Shown here in pieces: positions 1 through 11,225 of a DNA stretch of 64,000 nt (positions are counted from its first letter, which is position 1; each line of letters opens with the position of its first letter). The stretch is from Cryoendolithus antarcticus (taxonomy: Eukaryota > Ascomycota > Dothideomycetes > Cladosporiales > Cladosporiaceae): the NCBI GenBank assembly GCA_002077065.1, contig NAJO01000013.1, forward strand, positions 558,001 to 622,000, given 5' to 3'. The position numbers were made by a program, and so were the translations under genes. Below the pieces are notes generated by a model that was given only the letters and a program-made list of their open reading frames with translations, was not told the DNA's origin and did no database searches.

Positions 1-527
1 TCTTTAGGAAGAACATGAGCACAGGCGAGCGTGAAGGGACCACCGCCAGATGCACCGATAAGACCATAGTGTTGAATATTCAGCTCGCTCGTCAAGTACT
101 TGATGTCCTGTGCAACATCCAGCACCGATCCACTCAAGCGCGTGGAACTGAGCCCCCATCCAGGCCGATCGACGCTGATGATGCGGATGTCAAGGTCCTC
201 AGCTGCCGCGTGGAAGAAGCCGCCAGATAGGCGGTTGTCGCCAGAGCCGTGGATGAAGATGATGGTGGGCGCATTCGGTAAGGCGCTGCCGTAAAACGCG
301 TAGCCAAATTTGCGGCCGTCTGGGAGATCGAGAGTATGGCGGGTGCTTTCGTCTTCATTCTTCGCGCGAGCGCGGTGCAGGCTCTCAATTACCTCCTTGT
401 TGGCAACAGGGGTTTGTTTGCTAGCATTTTCTACACTGGAGGACCGAGTTGAAAGGTAGATTGAAGCAACGAGGATGCAGATGCCTGCAACGAGGTATGG
501 GACGGAGGCTGGTGCCATCGTTGACAT
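1..527 (-). CDS. Membrane-anchored alpha/beta hydrolase, N-terminal part (3' end outside window)
   Basis: The minus strand is open from an ATG at 527 to the window edge, giving about 175 residues. The first two dozen residues form one hydrophobic segment (PYLVAGICILVASIYL), so the protein is probably a signal-anchored membrane enzyme. Next come the hallmarks of the alpha/beta hydrolase fold: an HGSGDNR oxyanion-hole strand after the IIFIHG strand, a DRPGWGLSS segment, and the nucleophile elbow GASGGG, where Ser is the catalytic nucleophile. The acid and His of the triad would lie beyond the window. A second in-frame ATG nine bases downstream (518) is an alternative start. The substrate cannot be told; fungal relatives are usually annotated only as alpha/beta hydrolases. 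The fold call is firm, the function open. Confidence 0.85.
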   Translation of the reverse strand, partial: MSTMAPASVPYLVAGICILVASIYLSTRSSSVENASKQTPVANKEVIESLHRARAKNEDESTRHTLDLPDGRKFGYAFYGSALPNAPTIIFIHGSGDNRLSGGFFHAAAEDLDIRIISVDRPGWGLSSTRLSGSVLDVAQDIKYLTSELNIQHYGLIGASGGGPFTLACAHVLPK

Positions 528-818
528 CGCTGCAGATAGCCGGCTGGACAGACCTCTGGATATGTGATGTCACTGGCAGTGTTGTAGTATATCATCTGGA
601 AGTGTTCGTCATTGACTACGTGCGAAGTTCACAGCTGAGGCCACGAATCCAAGGAGGGTTCTTGGAGGCAGGAATACAGATAGCCCTGAAAATATAGTGG
701 CAACGTGGCGTCATGCGCCAGTATCTATCCAATTGGGGTTCCAATGTCATGGCGGAAGCACTGTGAGACCCAAGTCTACCAAAGATGTGGTTGAGCGAGT
801 TGATGATTTGCCATGCTA

Positions 819-860
819 ACGAAGTCGTCCTAGATGCGTTGTCGCATGAGCCATAGCACA
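819..860 (+). repeat. Copy A of a diverged intergenic repeat
   Basis: The block starts with ACGAAGTCGTC and ends with CATGAGCCATAGCACA, separated by 15 bases. The same two ends, 14 bases apart, recur near position 2.55 kb. No gene overlaps either copy. Confidence 0.6.
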
Positions 861-2532
861 CCTCAGCCGTAACATTGACGAGCGCAGAGTGAAAGCAGGC
901 GCACCGTGACCTGGCAAAATCAGCAGCGCTGTCTGTACCATCTTGTCGACAATCAGCAAGGTGAGAAGCCTATGTGAAATGATTCGATTTCGAGGCATTG
1001 GCATCTGACAATACCATGCGGTTGTACAGCGAGCCATCAAGCCCGTGACGCTTCAAGCTCACGGATACACTGTTGCCTTATATGTGACATCGCTGCGGCG
1101 ACAAAAAAGAACCTGGATTGGTGAGATCTAGACGTGCTGCTTTCTACCTTGTAGTAAGGTATCTTCAGATTGCTTATAGTCTCTATATATCTACATCAGC
1201 AAACGATGTTCGACCGCGGTCCTAGTAGATCGATATCTGCGGTCGTCTTTCTTGCATACATAAGGACTGTTCCACGGTGTCGCTGCCTAACGATGAGATG
1301 TGGCTAGCCGCACTGAGAGCTTTGAAGCCTCTCGAACCTACCGTGCGCGATCCCACTACGCAAAGCAACTTCATGGTCGCCATACTGACCGTGCTCGTGT
1401 TTACAAGTCCCTGCATTAGACCTGACGGCAGTATCTTACTTATGCATGAGTGTGCTAGCACGTCGATTCACCCCTTCACCCGACTCTTTCGAAGCCGTAT
1501 TTCGGCAGTCGGCTACCACAAAGCTCTTGCTCATATCCGACAGACCGGGTGCGTGGTGCGGAATAAGGCTCTTCAGGCCATAGCAGGAGCCATCTCATGA
1601 AGAGTAGGCGATCGAGCCTCGCCTGGACGATTCGCGCGGACCCCTGGGTCGAGGCGAGTCGATGGCCGCATTGCAAGGTTGACTCGAGTGCGCACTTATC
1701 GCTCAAATTTCGAAGGCCAGGAGGCTCGCCAGCTCGAGCAGATATGCAGCTCGATGTCCGCTGAACGCAGTATGATGCCATCAGTGTACCTGCTTCGGCA
1801 ATCGCATGCCGGCTCTTCGCGCGATGCTCCCTACGCTGAACCCACTAGGTAGCACGAGGTGTATCTTCGAGCTGCAAGGAGGTCAGTAGGTTCGAGCGGC
1901 GAGCTCTCCAGGTGTCTTCCGCAGGGCTCCGCCAAAGTTATGCCTGCCCTGCTCCGATATTGGCGTCGCAGTGCCAGGACGAAGTTGTGGCGTGTGTCAC
2001 CCATCATACGCTTCACTGCACAGCAGCGTCAGGAGCGCGCTCCGATGCAAAACTGCTGGCGATCGAGGCTCCGTGCGGCATCTCGTCCTCATTCCGGAAA
2101 CCTCAGTCATATCTTCCTCATGCCTACCATGTCGCGATGCAGTATAGCTCAGCGTTCTGGAACCCATCGCCAAGCTGGCTACCACCTGCCACGGGGCATG
2201 CATCCGGGTGTTAGTCTTTGTGATAACGCGAACATTTGCTCAAGTGAGCAGCAGATGGCTTGCTCATATCTTGTAGATCTCGATGGATCTGCAAGGTGCT
2301 TTGTAAGTCCGTCAAAGTGGTCGTACGTCACCCTGCATGGAAGATTCAGAAGGGAGTTTGCCAAAATCCGTAATGCCCGACAATGCACCCAAACAGTCAT
2401 GCAGCGGGCGTATCGGTTCGTGGAGCTAGGAGGATGGATTGAGTTGGGGGGTTGATGTCATGGTGAGAGTCTGTGAAATACGAGATTATTGGAAATGAGG
2501 TTGGGGGAGCTTGCTGACGCGGTGTCGTGCTG

Positions 2533-2573
2533 ACGAAGTCGTCAACGATCCATTTCCCATGAGCCATAGCACA
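2533..2573 (+). repeat. Copy B of a diverged intergenic repeat
   Basis: Same two terminal words as copy A (11 and 16 identical bases) around an unrelated 14-base core, in the same orientation 1.7 kb away. It could be the remnant of a duplicated promoter or of a decayed element. Confidence 0.6.
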
Positions 2574-4137
2574 TCGATGAGTGGGAACTGAGAATCCGCG
2601 CGCGACGAGTAGGCCTGCTCACCGCGGTTATCTGTACTCTGCGCCTCGGGTCAGGACTGAAGTGAGATCTTATGTCCGTTGACTGCGGCTTATGTGAGTT
2701 TGCGACTGCGCTAGGCCCGATCGGGGCACTTGGGTCGCTGAGGCCTCAATCAAGAGGAAGGTATGTGAAGTCTGCAAAGACCTCACTTCACCATGCACGA
2801 GAAGACTTCATGAGACGAGTGACTAGCAGCCGCTTCTGTACTAACAGTCATTTGTATTGCTCGGCTCGCGGAGAACAATGCGGCCTTCAACCAGACATCG
2901 TGAGAGTCTGCTTGGAGACGGACGTTAGAAATTCCCGAGCCGTCGTACGAAGAAGCGTGGGAAGGAACACCGATCTCCGCAACGAGTCAACAGGCGAAGC
3001 AAAGCTGCAATTAATGACCGCAGACTCCAGTGAGTCATTACCGCAGCATCTCTCATGCATTCATGGCGCAAGCTATGGTTCGCTTGATCGTATCGGCCGC
3101 TGGGCTGTGCACATGGCCTGAGAGATGTTGCTCCGGAAAGTTGATGACTGTCGCATTGAAGTCCCAATCGGGTTTACGGTTCGCCAAACTGGGGGCTGGG
3201 TGCGAGCTGCAGCTGTAACTGCGACAGCGGAACGACAGAGCGCCGAGCTGTCGCGTCGCAATCTGCCCTCAAGTTGTTGCCTGGGTTTCATGGCAAGCCA
3301 CAGCAACGGCGCAACGTGCTTGCGCTCCACCGGCCGCGAGTACAGACCGCAGTGCCACGTAGCAACACGATTGCAAAGCCCAGGGCATAGCCAAGCTACG
3401 TGCAAATTCGGCTGCCTACACAACGTGCGCACAGCAAGCATCGACGATGTCGAACAGAGACTGCGATGGGAAAGTGATTCACAATGTATCAAAGACGTGA
3501 CTGGAATGCCTCCACAGCGATTGCAAAGCACCACGAGCTGGATGCGGTAGGACACGGCGCATCACGCTCGCTCATGTCCCCGACAGAGCCCGGGGAACCT
3601 GTGAGCATGACTGATCAACGACCAGAGTCCATAAGGCGTGCCCAGTGCGACAGTGCGCCGGCAGGCGGGCAGTGTTGTCAGCGCACCCTAGATTTGTCGG
3701 CCGAACCGCAGCTTTCAAAGCGGAACATCAGGCCATTGCTCATCCGGTCAAGGCCCACACATGCGCTGATTGGACACATCCCTGTCAGGATTTTAGCGTC
3801 AGCCCGAACGGACTTTGCGGGTTCCTCGCAACGCACGCGGTGTTCGCGGAGCTTACACACTTTGTATGCGAGGGCACGACGCACAGGACGGATACATTAT
3901 GATCCTCGATTCCCGCTCAGGTCAGATGCTTTTCACTCACACATCCAACAACATCAACATCACTTCAGTCCAAGACAACAACCAGTCTCTACACTGAAGT
4001 CAAGTAACAACACATCAATCAAATTCCAAGCCACTTTCTTCCCCACACTACCATTGGCCGGTGTGACTCAGGCAACAATCTTGCCATATCACGACACCAT
4101 TGACTCATCAATCTCATCAAAACAAAACGAAGCCGCA

Positions 4138-4884
4138 ATGCCTTCTCATCTTCGACTCGAATCTTCATTCGCGCCATTCGAGGCTCAAGCAATCTACCAA
4201 GTCTCACCCACATCCCCACCAGCCAAGAAGCAAAGGATGTCTCTCACCCGCACATACGCTGTAGCATCGACAGCCCGATCCAAGCTCGGACGGGAAGCCA
4301 GCCGTGGTGACCACAACCTCCGACGCCTAGTCGGCCACGCCAACCTGCTCGACACCCTCATGGTCGAACTCGCAGATGCCGAGCGCGAGCAAGAAGCCTG
4401 GTTCAACCACTCCGTCCGTAAGGCCTCGACACCCTCAGAGCCCCGACACATCCAATGGGTCGACTCGATCGCCGAGCAAATCGACGAGGACGACGAGGAC
4501 GACTCTGACAGCGACTCTGACGCCGGCTCTGACATCTACGACGAGGATGAGGATCTCTTCAACATGTCCATTCCCAAGAACCTCCGACACGCACCAGTCG
4601 TCATCGAGTCCGCTGAGATCGATGAGGAGGACTACGACGATGAGGATGATGAGCACCACGCTCTTGTCCGCGTTCCTTCCAAGCACTCCCCTCCAGAGCT
4701 CCTTTCCGACGACTCAGACTCCGAGGATGAGAGCATGCCATCATCACCAGAGGCACCAGCACTCGAACTCAGCGAGAAGGAGCGACAAGCAATCACGAAT
4801 GTGACATTCTTCTCGCCTAGTTCTGGAAAGTCGATCGAGGACTACATCATGCAAGACCAGCAACCGCTCATCGCGGCTTACTGA
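4138..4884 (+). CDS. Conserved acidic fungal protein, possibly Ecm13-like
   Basis: Single-exon gene of 248 residues. The frame is open about 218 codons further upstream, but the extra part looks like leader sequence, so I chose the ATG at 4138, which follows a CA-rich region and an aaCGAAGCCGCA context. The middle of the protein has the block LGREASRGDHNLRRLVGHAN followed by LLDTLMVELADAEREQEAWF, which I recall as a conserved block in a small fungal family. I suspect the Ecm13 family but could not check. After this come long acidic Asp/Glu/Ser tracts (about residues 118-215), then a conserved-looking tail with FFSPSSGKSIEDYI. No membrane segment or signal peptide. The tail and block suggest a regulatory, non-enzymatic protein. 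Coding status is secure; the name is tentative. Confidence 0.85.
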   Translation: MPSHLRLESSFAPFEAQAIYQVSPTSPPAKKQRMSLTRTYAVASTARSKLGREASRGDHNLRRLVGHANLLDTLMVELADAEREQEAWFNHSVRKASTPSEPRHIQWVDSIAEQIDEDDEDDSDSDSDAGSDIYDEDEDLFNMSIPKNLRHAPVVIESAEIDEEDYDDEDDEHHALVRVPSKHSPPELLSDDSDSEDESMPSSPEAPALELSEKERQAITNVTFFSPSSGKSIEDYIMQDQQPLIAAY

Positions 4885-5587
4885 GCTTCACTCAACTTCG
4901 AGCATGATTTGGTCTAGCGTTACAAGCGATCAAGCGCATTCAGCGAGCGACTTCTGAGGGTTTCAGCGATGGTGTTGGTGGGCATTTGGATTTACGACAC
5001 TCTACTCATGGCAAATGGAAACGGAAATCGGTGGTGCTCCCCGACGTATAGAGCGTCGTGGTCGAGCTCACCTGGTCTATAGCTTCATCTTTGATATGAA
5101 TCAAACAATTCATACCAACACTTCTTCTCACTCTCTCTCGCTTGATTCCACACGTGAGCTTTTTATGCACCAAGCCAGCCTTGCACAAAATCCACTGCAC
5201 CCAAGATCCTGACCGACATCCCACACAAACCCAATCACTCCTGGCCCCGTCGACTCGGCAAGCAAACTCTTATGCATTCAATTCCGCTCTGCTTCCGACT
5301 TTCCTTCGCTGTGCAGCAACGCACGCGACCACGTCAGCATCACATGGCGACCTCCACACTTACGAGCAATTCCTTGCAAAGCAAAACGCGGAGCTGACGA
5401 AAAGTCCGAAGGCCCGTTCGTCAGCACGCTTGGTTGCTTGGGAAGCGGAACGAACGGGTTCCGAGACTTTCCTTCCTTGCTCGCTCTCTCTCGGGATGCT
5501 TGGTGATGCGATCTGGGCTCTGATACCACCGCTGTAGGCTGTCTCGTCACCGCCTCCCTCTGGCCGCGTGCCCTCCCTTCTGTCACC
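4885..5587. other. Intergenic region before NDUFB9
   Basis: Holds the 3' region of the acidic-protein gene and the promoter and leader of the complex I gene. There are short CT-rich runs around 5130-5160 and 5480-5570. No gene seen. Confidence 0.6.
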
Positions 5588-6126
5588 ATGTCCGCCAAGA
5601 CTCAAGTCCTGTACATGCCCTCCCCTCCACCCCTCCTCTATCACTCCCCACTAACACCTCCCTCCCACGCAGCTCCCTCTACCGCCGCTCTCTCAAGCTC
5701 TCTCTCGATTGGGCCGTCCACCGCTACATCTGGCGCGGCCAAGCCCTGTACATCCGCTCGCTCTTCGAAGCAAACCGCCATGTCAGCGAGCCGCGGCAGC
5801 AACGCGTGCGTAGTCCCCACCCCACACACCCCGATCGCGATACTGCAGGCTCAAGGAACTGCACTATGGAGCAATGGGATAAAGGAGACACAGGGATGGT
5901 ATTGCTGACAGGGAGAATGTACAGGCAATCATGAACGAGGCGATGGACTTGCTGGAGAAGTGGAAGCACCCCGATCCATACAGGCCACCCACGGCCCCGG
6001 GTGGAAGCAAGTACGAGAGGAATCTGGTGGCGCCGATATTAGATCGTGAGTGTCGCACTGTTGACATATTACGCAAGCCGAATCGCGCTGACTCAATTCA
6101 TAGCACCTCCACCAATGCATCTCTGA
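5588..6126 (+). CDS. NADH:ubiquinone oxidoreductase LYR subunit NDUFB9 (B22)
   Basis: Four exons by splice sites: 5588-5610, 5673-5805, 5925-6045 and 6104-6126, giving 99 residues with phases that join cleanly. Exon 2 begins with SLYRRSLKLSLDWAVHRY, carrying the LYR tripeptide and the Phe/Trp-rich helix of the Complex1_LYR family. It continues WRGQALYIRSLFEANRHV and ends DPRQQR. Exon 3 reads AIMNEAMDLLEKWKHPDPY and then PPTAPGGSKYERNL, the segment typical of fungal NDUFB9. The tail is Pro-rich (LDPPPPMHL). The product is an accessory subunit of the membrane arm of mitochondrial complex I, where LYR proteins bind acyl carrier protein. First and last exons are only 23 nt, so automatic models may truncate the gene. 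It converges on the nucleoporin gene with 174 bases between stops. Confidence 0.92.
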
Positions 6127-6300
6127 GCTGGGAATCGGGAAAATCGGCGTTTGAGGGTAAAATGTACATATCAAGGCAAACAAACATCACCCACCAAAAT
6201 GTCACTATGTGTTGCGCAGGTGTTGTAGGATTCATACAATACATCCCTCCAGCCAATCGTCCTATACAATCCTACGACTTCATCATACAGTCCTCCTCAC

Positions 6301-9300
6301 TCACTTCGCAACCTTGATCGTCCTCGCCCCCCTCCCCTCAACCTTCTCCCTCAACCCCTCCAACACTCTCCTTCGCCTCGCATCCTTAGCCCTCCAAGCT
6401 CCCACCTCAGCATCATTGACATCAGCCATCTTGTTCCTCGCACTACCATTCACACTACCTCGTCCATTGACACTACCCCTAAGACTATCTCTGAGGTATC
6501 TCGACCCGCCAAAAGCACCACTCATACCCAGCCTATCAGCCCCGGCAACCTGCCTCCTCCGGAGCGGCGGGGTAGAGTGAGTCGACGCGCCGAGCTTGGT
6601 GCCACCCAGCGCGGATGCGAGGTCGTCTTCATAATTGTCCTCAAGCTTGAGAGCAGATACGCCTCCCGGCAGCCGGCGGATGCGCAACTCCAAGACGTCA
6701 ATATCCCCGCTCCGCTGCTCAATCATGGTCGTCATCTTCAGCACCGTGCGCTCCACAGCCTCGACTGTAGGCGTCTTGCTCGCTCCGCCCTTACCAGCCT
6801 GCGCTGGTACAGCGGCAAGATCGGCGCGAAGCAAGCTAAGCGCTTCTTCGGCTTCGGAAAGCAGAGTCTGGGCTCGTTGCACCGAGGAGCGGAGAGCAGA
6901 TTGCTGTGCCCTGAGTTCGGGAGGGAGCGGAGCGTTGTGCTGAGCTGCTTGCTGCGCGGGGGAGGAGAGGGAGGAGAGCTGCGTGCGGAACTGAGAAGTC
7001 TTACTTCTCAGACCGTGCAACTCAGAAACGGAGTCTTGTAATTCGGAGATCTTGCCCGACACGTCCTCGAGTCTATTGTTCTCTAGCTCGGCGTCGAGAG
7101 AGCCGATGAGGGAGTGTAGTTGCGTGGCTTCAGAGAAGAGCCAGCCATCTTCGTCGTCGAGATCTTCTCGCTCGCGGGAGCCGGGGCGAGCTTGGGAGTG
7201 TGCTGCTACGAACGATTGCAGAGATCGGGCGTTCAGGCCAAGGGTGTCGATCATACTATTCACGTCTCGATACACTTTCTCCATCTGTCCTGCTATGCCC
7301 GGCTTCTCATCGCCGGCCGTGACGTACTCTCTATAAGCGACGAAATCGGGGATCTCGCTGCTGGGTTCCATGGGCGCGTTGAGGATGTCCTGGATCCTCG
7401 CATCGGCTTCGTCTTCAAGATCCACGGGTTCAGGAGCTGGTTGAGGCGTTGGTGCGTTTTGGCGGGAGGAAGGGCGCTCGACGGGTTTGGAATGCGGGAC
7501 AGAAATGCGGCCAAACGAGGGGTTGTTGAGGGCTGGTGAGGGCCGGGGAGGTTGGGCTTGGGGTTGAGGCTTGCGAACTGGGCTCGGAGATTTGTGCGCG
7601 CGGTTGGGCGGGGGGAAGTTCAGGTTGGGTGGAAGGCCAGCAGGGGTATATGAGGGCTTCTTGGCGGTTTCGGGTGTGTAGGAGTCTTGCTGAGGTTGGC
7701 GTTTTGGACTGGCTGGAGCGAGACGAGCTTCAAAGGCTGACAGACCTGCTTGGTCCGATATGGCGTGAGAGTCCTGCGTCTGATCCTGCTCGTCATCGTC
7801 GTCCTCATCTTCAGCGTCGTCATCATCATCTCCCCCCTCCTCGCCCTCTTCGGAGTCATCCTCCACTTCACCTTCCTCACGCTCTTCGCCATCGTCATGT
7901 TCATCCTCATCATCCCACTCGGCTTCGTCCTCATCGCCTTCGGGTGGCCCATCGCCTTCTCTCGAAGTAGCAGGACTGGAGAACTGCTCATTGCCAACAT
8001 CCAGCGGCGGCGACCCGGCAATAGGCGCATCATCGCTCTGATCGCTCTTGCCAGCAAGCGAAGTGAAGTCGGGTGGCAATGGTGCATCCTCAGGCTCCGT
8101 GGCCGGCTTTGCTTCTTTCACTGGCTTCGAGCTCGACAAGAAGTCCGGCGGCATGGGCGCCTCTTCAGGCGCCGGCTGCTCCTGCTTTGGCGGACTCGCA
8201 GGCGTTGTCGAGAACGCTGGAATGTCCTTAAGCTTCGGCTCCTCAGTGCCAGGCTCGGGCTTCACGGGCGTGACAGGTGCGTCTTTCTTGCCAAAGAGCC
8301 CGCCAGTGCTGCTTGGCGCATTGCTGGGTGAACCAAACATGGTCTTTGGCGCCTCTGGAGCTTTTGTCTTCTCAGCATCACCTAGCGCACTCCCGAACCC
8401 AGCTCCGAACATCCCAGCCCCGGCATCTTTCGGCTCAGGCAGGTCATCCTTCGCGCTACCGTCCCCAGTGAACATGCTGCCCAGCTTGAATCCACCAAAT
8501 GGCGCCGGCTTCGCGTTCTCCGTACTAGGCTTTGCTGTCGCCTCACTATCGCCCATACTCTCCTCCTGACTCTGCGACGGCTTGCCAAAGCTGAATCCGG
8601 AAGTCTGCCCGAACGTACTGGCCGAGCCGAAACTATCTGCACTAGAGTTCAGTGTCACTGTAGAGCCGAAGGAAGGATCGACGGGCATACCGGGTTGCTT
8701 TGAAGGTGTCGCGGAGCCAAAAGGCGAAGGCGAGGTTTGGCCACCAAAAGAGCTGAGCTTCGAGCCGCCGTTTGCGAAGCTCGCAAAGGGTGAGGCGGCA
8801 GGCTTCTTGTCGGCGGAGGCGAATGATGAGAATGGCGAGGCAGCGGCGGCGTTGCTGCCGAAGGCGCTTGCTTGGCCGAATGCTGGTACAGGAGGCTTGC
8901 TAGCAGCAGGTATCTGCGACGGTGTACCCCACACTGATGTCTTCGGACCCATACCGCCTGTAGCGCCGAAGGCAGATGGCGTACCGAAAGCAGCACCACC
9001 TGATGGCTGGCCAGATGCTGGCGTCTTTGATGCGGGTGAAGCTGGCGGCGCGCCCCACGGCGACTGCTTTGCGCCGAGCATGCCAGCACCACCAAACCCA
9101 GGCGTGCTGCTCTGGCCAAACGCAGGCTGTGGTGGCGTCTGTAACGGCGCAGCCACAGGTGCTGGAGAGCCAAACGCCGAAGCCGCACTGCTTCCACCAA
9201 AGCCAGATGAAGTTTGCGGCCGCGACTGACTTGACTGTGCTTGTGGCTGCCCGCTTACGGCGGTAAGACCAGGAAACGCGGTCTTCGTTCGTACAGACTG

Positions 9301-10764
9301 CTGGTAGACAATCCACCAGGTGCACAAGATGCCTTCATGATTCAGCACGCACACTGCTGGTAGTGGCGTAGCTGATTCTTCAATCTCACTGTCTGACGGG
9401 ATGGGATTGGCGAGCTTCTCTTTCGCACTAAGATCGAGAGCCATACCAATGACCGACGTATCCGTAGCGTCTCCGAACGCACTGGTAGGTAGGTTCGCAC
9501 GACTGACATCGTCCTTTGGCACTGTTGTAGTGTATGTGTTCACAATCTGCTCGGCAGGGATGTCGCCAACGATCTCTACCTCACCATTCGCACCGGCAGA
9601 CCGATCGGGCTGGTGAAACGAGACCGTCGATTTCGTGATGAGTCCAATGTCTGTCGAGAGCGTAGAGGTCAGCACCAGCGTATCGTCCAGATCTGGCGGC
9701 CAGTCTCGAAGTCTTTGCATTAGGTGATGCGCGGGTAGTCGATCATCGAGAAAGCCGGCGCAAGGGTCCAAGACGAATTTGTGATAGGTATAGCTCGATA
9801 AGCCTTTCTCCTTCCGCACGAGATGGTAGATCGAATCGTTGGGTGGTGCCATGCCGACAACTTGCTCTGGTGGCGGATTGATGGGTGAGTGTATCATAAG
9901 GAACTCGAGGTTCTCCAACCAGTAAATTGCCGTCAGTGGTAGACTGAGAGTGCTATCGTCTTTGACTTGAGTCAGATCCGGAGATTGTGGAATCTCAGCT
10001 TTTACTGTGCCCTGCAGGTCAATCTGCGCGGCGTGACCATCACTGAAACCTGCCACGATCTGCTTGCCGAGCTTCGACCAGCATGCACAGCTGACGTTCT
10101 CACTGAAGACTGGACTTCCAGCTGCGCTACTGATAAGCTGTCGTTGCTTGAGATCCGCGAGTAAAAGCTTCCCATCCGCCAGCACGATCGCAAATTGATG
10201 TGAGTTCTCCTTCGCCGGGTTCGGAAGCAGGTGCCGTATCGCTGTCCCGTCCGTGGGCATCTGGAACGCAGGCTCTTTGCTCCCGCCGAGTACAGCATCC
10301 ACATCGTAGACCGCTAGACCACCTCCCTGCTCCGCGCATACCACCAGGCAGCTCTCATCGCTCGAAAATGCCACGTGCGACACCCTGGGTATCTGCAGCG
10401 TGGCATCTGGCGCAAAGTCGCGCACTCCTGATCCAGCTGCCATCCCTCCCTGCTGACTCTCAGCTCCACCAGTGAACGCCTCTCGTACCCGTTGTGTGCT
10501 TGCCAGCACAAGTCCATCCGGTCCAGCCGCCGCGAGCAGTCCTCGGCCAGAGGCTATGCTGAGCAACGACGCTGTCGCGGAAGGATACTGCGTTCTCTGC
10601 CATGGCGTGGGTAATAGTCGCAGCTTGCTGTTGCCTGCTATGGGTTTGAAGCCGACCTGCTCGACATCGATGGCCTCCAGATCTGCTCCTGTGGTCGTTT
10701 GAGGCCCGCTTGTGTTCGCGGCTGGACCGCCGCCGCCAAATCCCCATCCCGCCATGATGTCCAC
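6301..10764 (-). CDS. NUP159: FG nucleoporin of the Nup159/Nup214 family
   Basis: One uninterrupted 1487-residue frame. Residues about 20-480 look like the N-terminal seven-bladed propeller: repeated beta-strand blocks such as VSHVAFSSDESCLVVCAEQG, plus VSCACWSKLGKQIVAGFSDG. This domain docks the DEAD-box helicase Dbp5 in yeast. Residues about 510-825 are a low-complexity FG region with many FG, AFG and GFG units spaced by Ser, Pro, Ala and Gly, the part that binds transport receptors. Residues about 935-1005 are a very acidic Asp/Glu tract. From about 1130 on there are heptad-like helices (METTMIEQ-type and LRADLAAV), the coiled coil that joins the Nup82 complex on the cytoplasmic face of the pore, then a basic tail. 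Domain order and length match Nup159, which works in mRNA export. No intron is needed. Confidence 0.93.
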   Translation of the reverse strand: MDIMAGWGFGGGGPAANTSGPQTTTGADLEAIDVEQVGFKPIAGNSKLRLLPTPWQRTQYPSATASLLSIASGRGLLAAAGPDGLVLASTQRVREAFTGGAESQQGGMAAGSGVRDFAPDATLQIPRVSHVAFSSDESCLVVCAEQGGGLAVYDVDAVLGGSKEPAFQMPTDGTAIRHLLPNPAKENSHQFAIVLADGKLLLADLKQRQLISSAAGSPVFSENVSCACWSKLGKQIVAGFSDGHAAQIDLQGTVKAEIPQSPDLTQVKDDSTLSLPLTAIYWLENLEFLMIHSPINPPPEQVVGMAPPNDSIYHLVRKEKGLSSYTYHKFVLDPCAGFLDDRLPAHHLMQRLRDWPPDLDDTLVLTSTLSTDIGLITKSTVSFHQPDRSAGANGEVEIVGDIPAEQIVNTYTTTVPKDDVSRANLPTSAFGDATDTSVIGMALDLSAKEKLANPIPSDSEIEESATPLPAVCVLNHEGILCTWWIVYQQSVRTKTAFPGLTAVSGQPQAQSSQSRPQTSSGFGGSSAASAFGSPAPVAAPLQTPPQPAFGQSSTPGFGGAGMLGAKQSPWGAPPASPASKTPASGQPSGGAAFGTPSAFGATGGMGPKTSVWGTPSQIPAASKPPVPAFGQASAFGSNAAAASPFSSFASADKKPAASPFASFANGGSKLSSFGGQTSPSPFGSATPSKQPGMPVDPSFGSTVTLNSSADSFGSASTFGQTSGFSFGKPSQSQEESMGDSEATAKPSTENAKPAPFGGFKLGSMFTGDGSAKDDLPEPKDAGAGMFGAGFGSALGDAEKTKAPEAPKTMFGSPSNAPSSTGGLFGKKDAPVTPVKPEPGTEEPKLKDIPAFSTTPASPPKQEQPAPEEAPMPPDFLSSSKPVKEAKPATEPEDAPLPPDFTSLAGKSDQSDDAPIAGSPPLDVGNEQFSSPATSREGDGPPEGDEDEAEWDDEDEHDDGEEREEGEVEDDSEEGEEGGDDDDDAEDEDDDDEQDQTQDSHAISDQAGLSAFEARLAPASPKRQPQQDSYTPETAKKPSYTPAGLPPNLNFPPPNRAHKSPSPVRKPQPQAQPPRPSPALNNPSFGRISVPHSKPVERPSSRQNAPTPQPAPEPVDLEDEADARIQDILNAPMEPSSEIPDFVAYREYVTAGDEKPGIAGQMEKVYRDVNSMIDTLGLNARSLQSFVAAHSQARPGSREREDLDDEDGWLFSEATQLHSLIGSLDAELENNRLEDVSGKISELQDSVSELHGLRSKTSQFRTQLSSLSSPAQQAAQHNAPLPPELRAQQSALRSSVQRAQTLLSEAEEALSLLRADLAAVPAQAGKGGASKTPTVEAVERTVLKMTTMIEQRSGDIDVLELRIRRLPGGVSALKLEDNYEDDLASALGGTKLGASTHSTPPLRRRQVAGADRLGMSGAFGGSRYLRDSLRGSVNGRGSVNGSARNKMADVNDAEVGAWRAKDARRRRVLEGLREKVEGRGARTIKVAK

Positions 10765-11225
10765 CGCTCAATGCCGTTCTTCGGTCGCTATATCATGAGG
10801 CGCTTTTGTGCTGTGCTGCCTATGCTTTACTTCGCTGCGAGAGAGATTCCAGTGCGATTTGGGGTAAACTGAGATGCGCGGTGTCCAGTCTCGAAATGGT
10901 CGATGTCCAAGTCTGCCAGAGCGAAGTATCTCCGACTATGCGCAAGTCCAAGAGGTATATTCAGGAGAAAGCGTTGTGGTGTTGCGAGAATATATCTTCG
11001 TGAGAGCTAAACGCGTGAAGCATGGCGGGAGTAGCCGCTCGACGCGAAGAGCTTCAGTGACGAAGCTCAGTCGTCGCCTTACCATGTGGTGAACATCAAC
11101 TACCAACGACTACACCATCCACTCCCCATATACAGCTCACATCTCCCAGCAATAGAGTCTCCAGATCTCTCATAGGGGATACGACTCTTCACTTGCCTTT
11201 TCCAAGACTGTCCACCACCGCCACG
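10765..11225. other. Divergent promoter region, NUP159 / proteasome beta-2
   Basis: A 461-base shared upstream region of two divergently transcribed housekeeping genes. I looked for a yeast-type Rpn4 proteasome element (GGTGGCAAA) and did not see one. No gene. Confidence 0.6.

Larger units (their letters stand above)
528..4137. other. Gene-poor 3.6 kb intergenic stretch
   Basis: No recognisable gene on either strand. Open frames of 100-200 codons exist, but they overlap one another on both strands, are rich in Arg, Ser and Cys, and show no domain or splice-consistent structure. The last 250 bases before the next gene are rich in CA and CT, as expected of a fungal 5' leader. A diverged 42-base duplication lies inside (see the repeat entries). 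Confidence 0.6.

Noticed and set aside
1859..2455. 198-codon plus-strand frame in the left gene-poor region
   Set aside because: Arg-rich with scattered Cys, overlapped by frames in other phases and strands, no motif or splice support.
3073..3555. Overlapping 160-codon minus and 141-codon plus frames
   Set aside because: They overlap almost fully on opposite strands, and neither has a recognisable domain.
8582..9229. 215-codon plus-strand frame inside the nucleoporin gene, rich in Pro, Glu and Ala
   Set aside because: Antisense of the FG-repeat region; low complexity explains its length.
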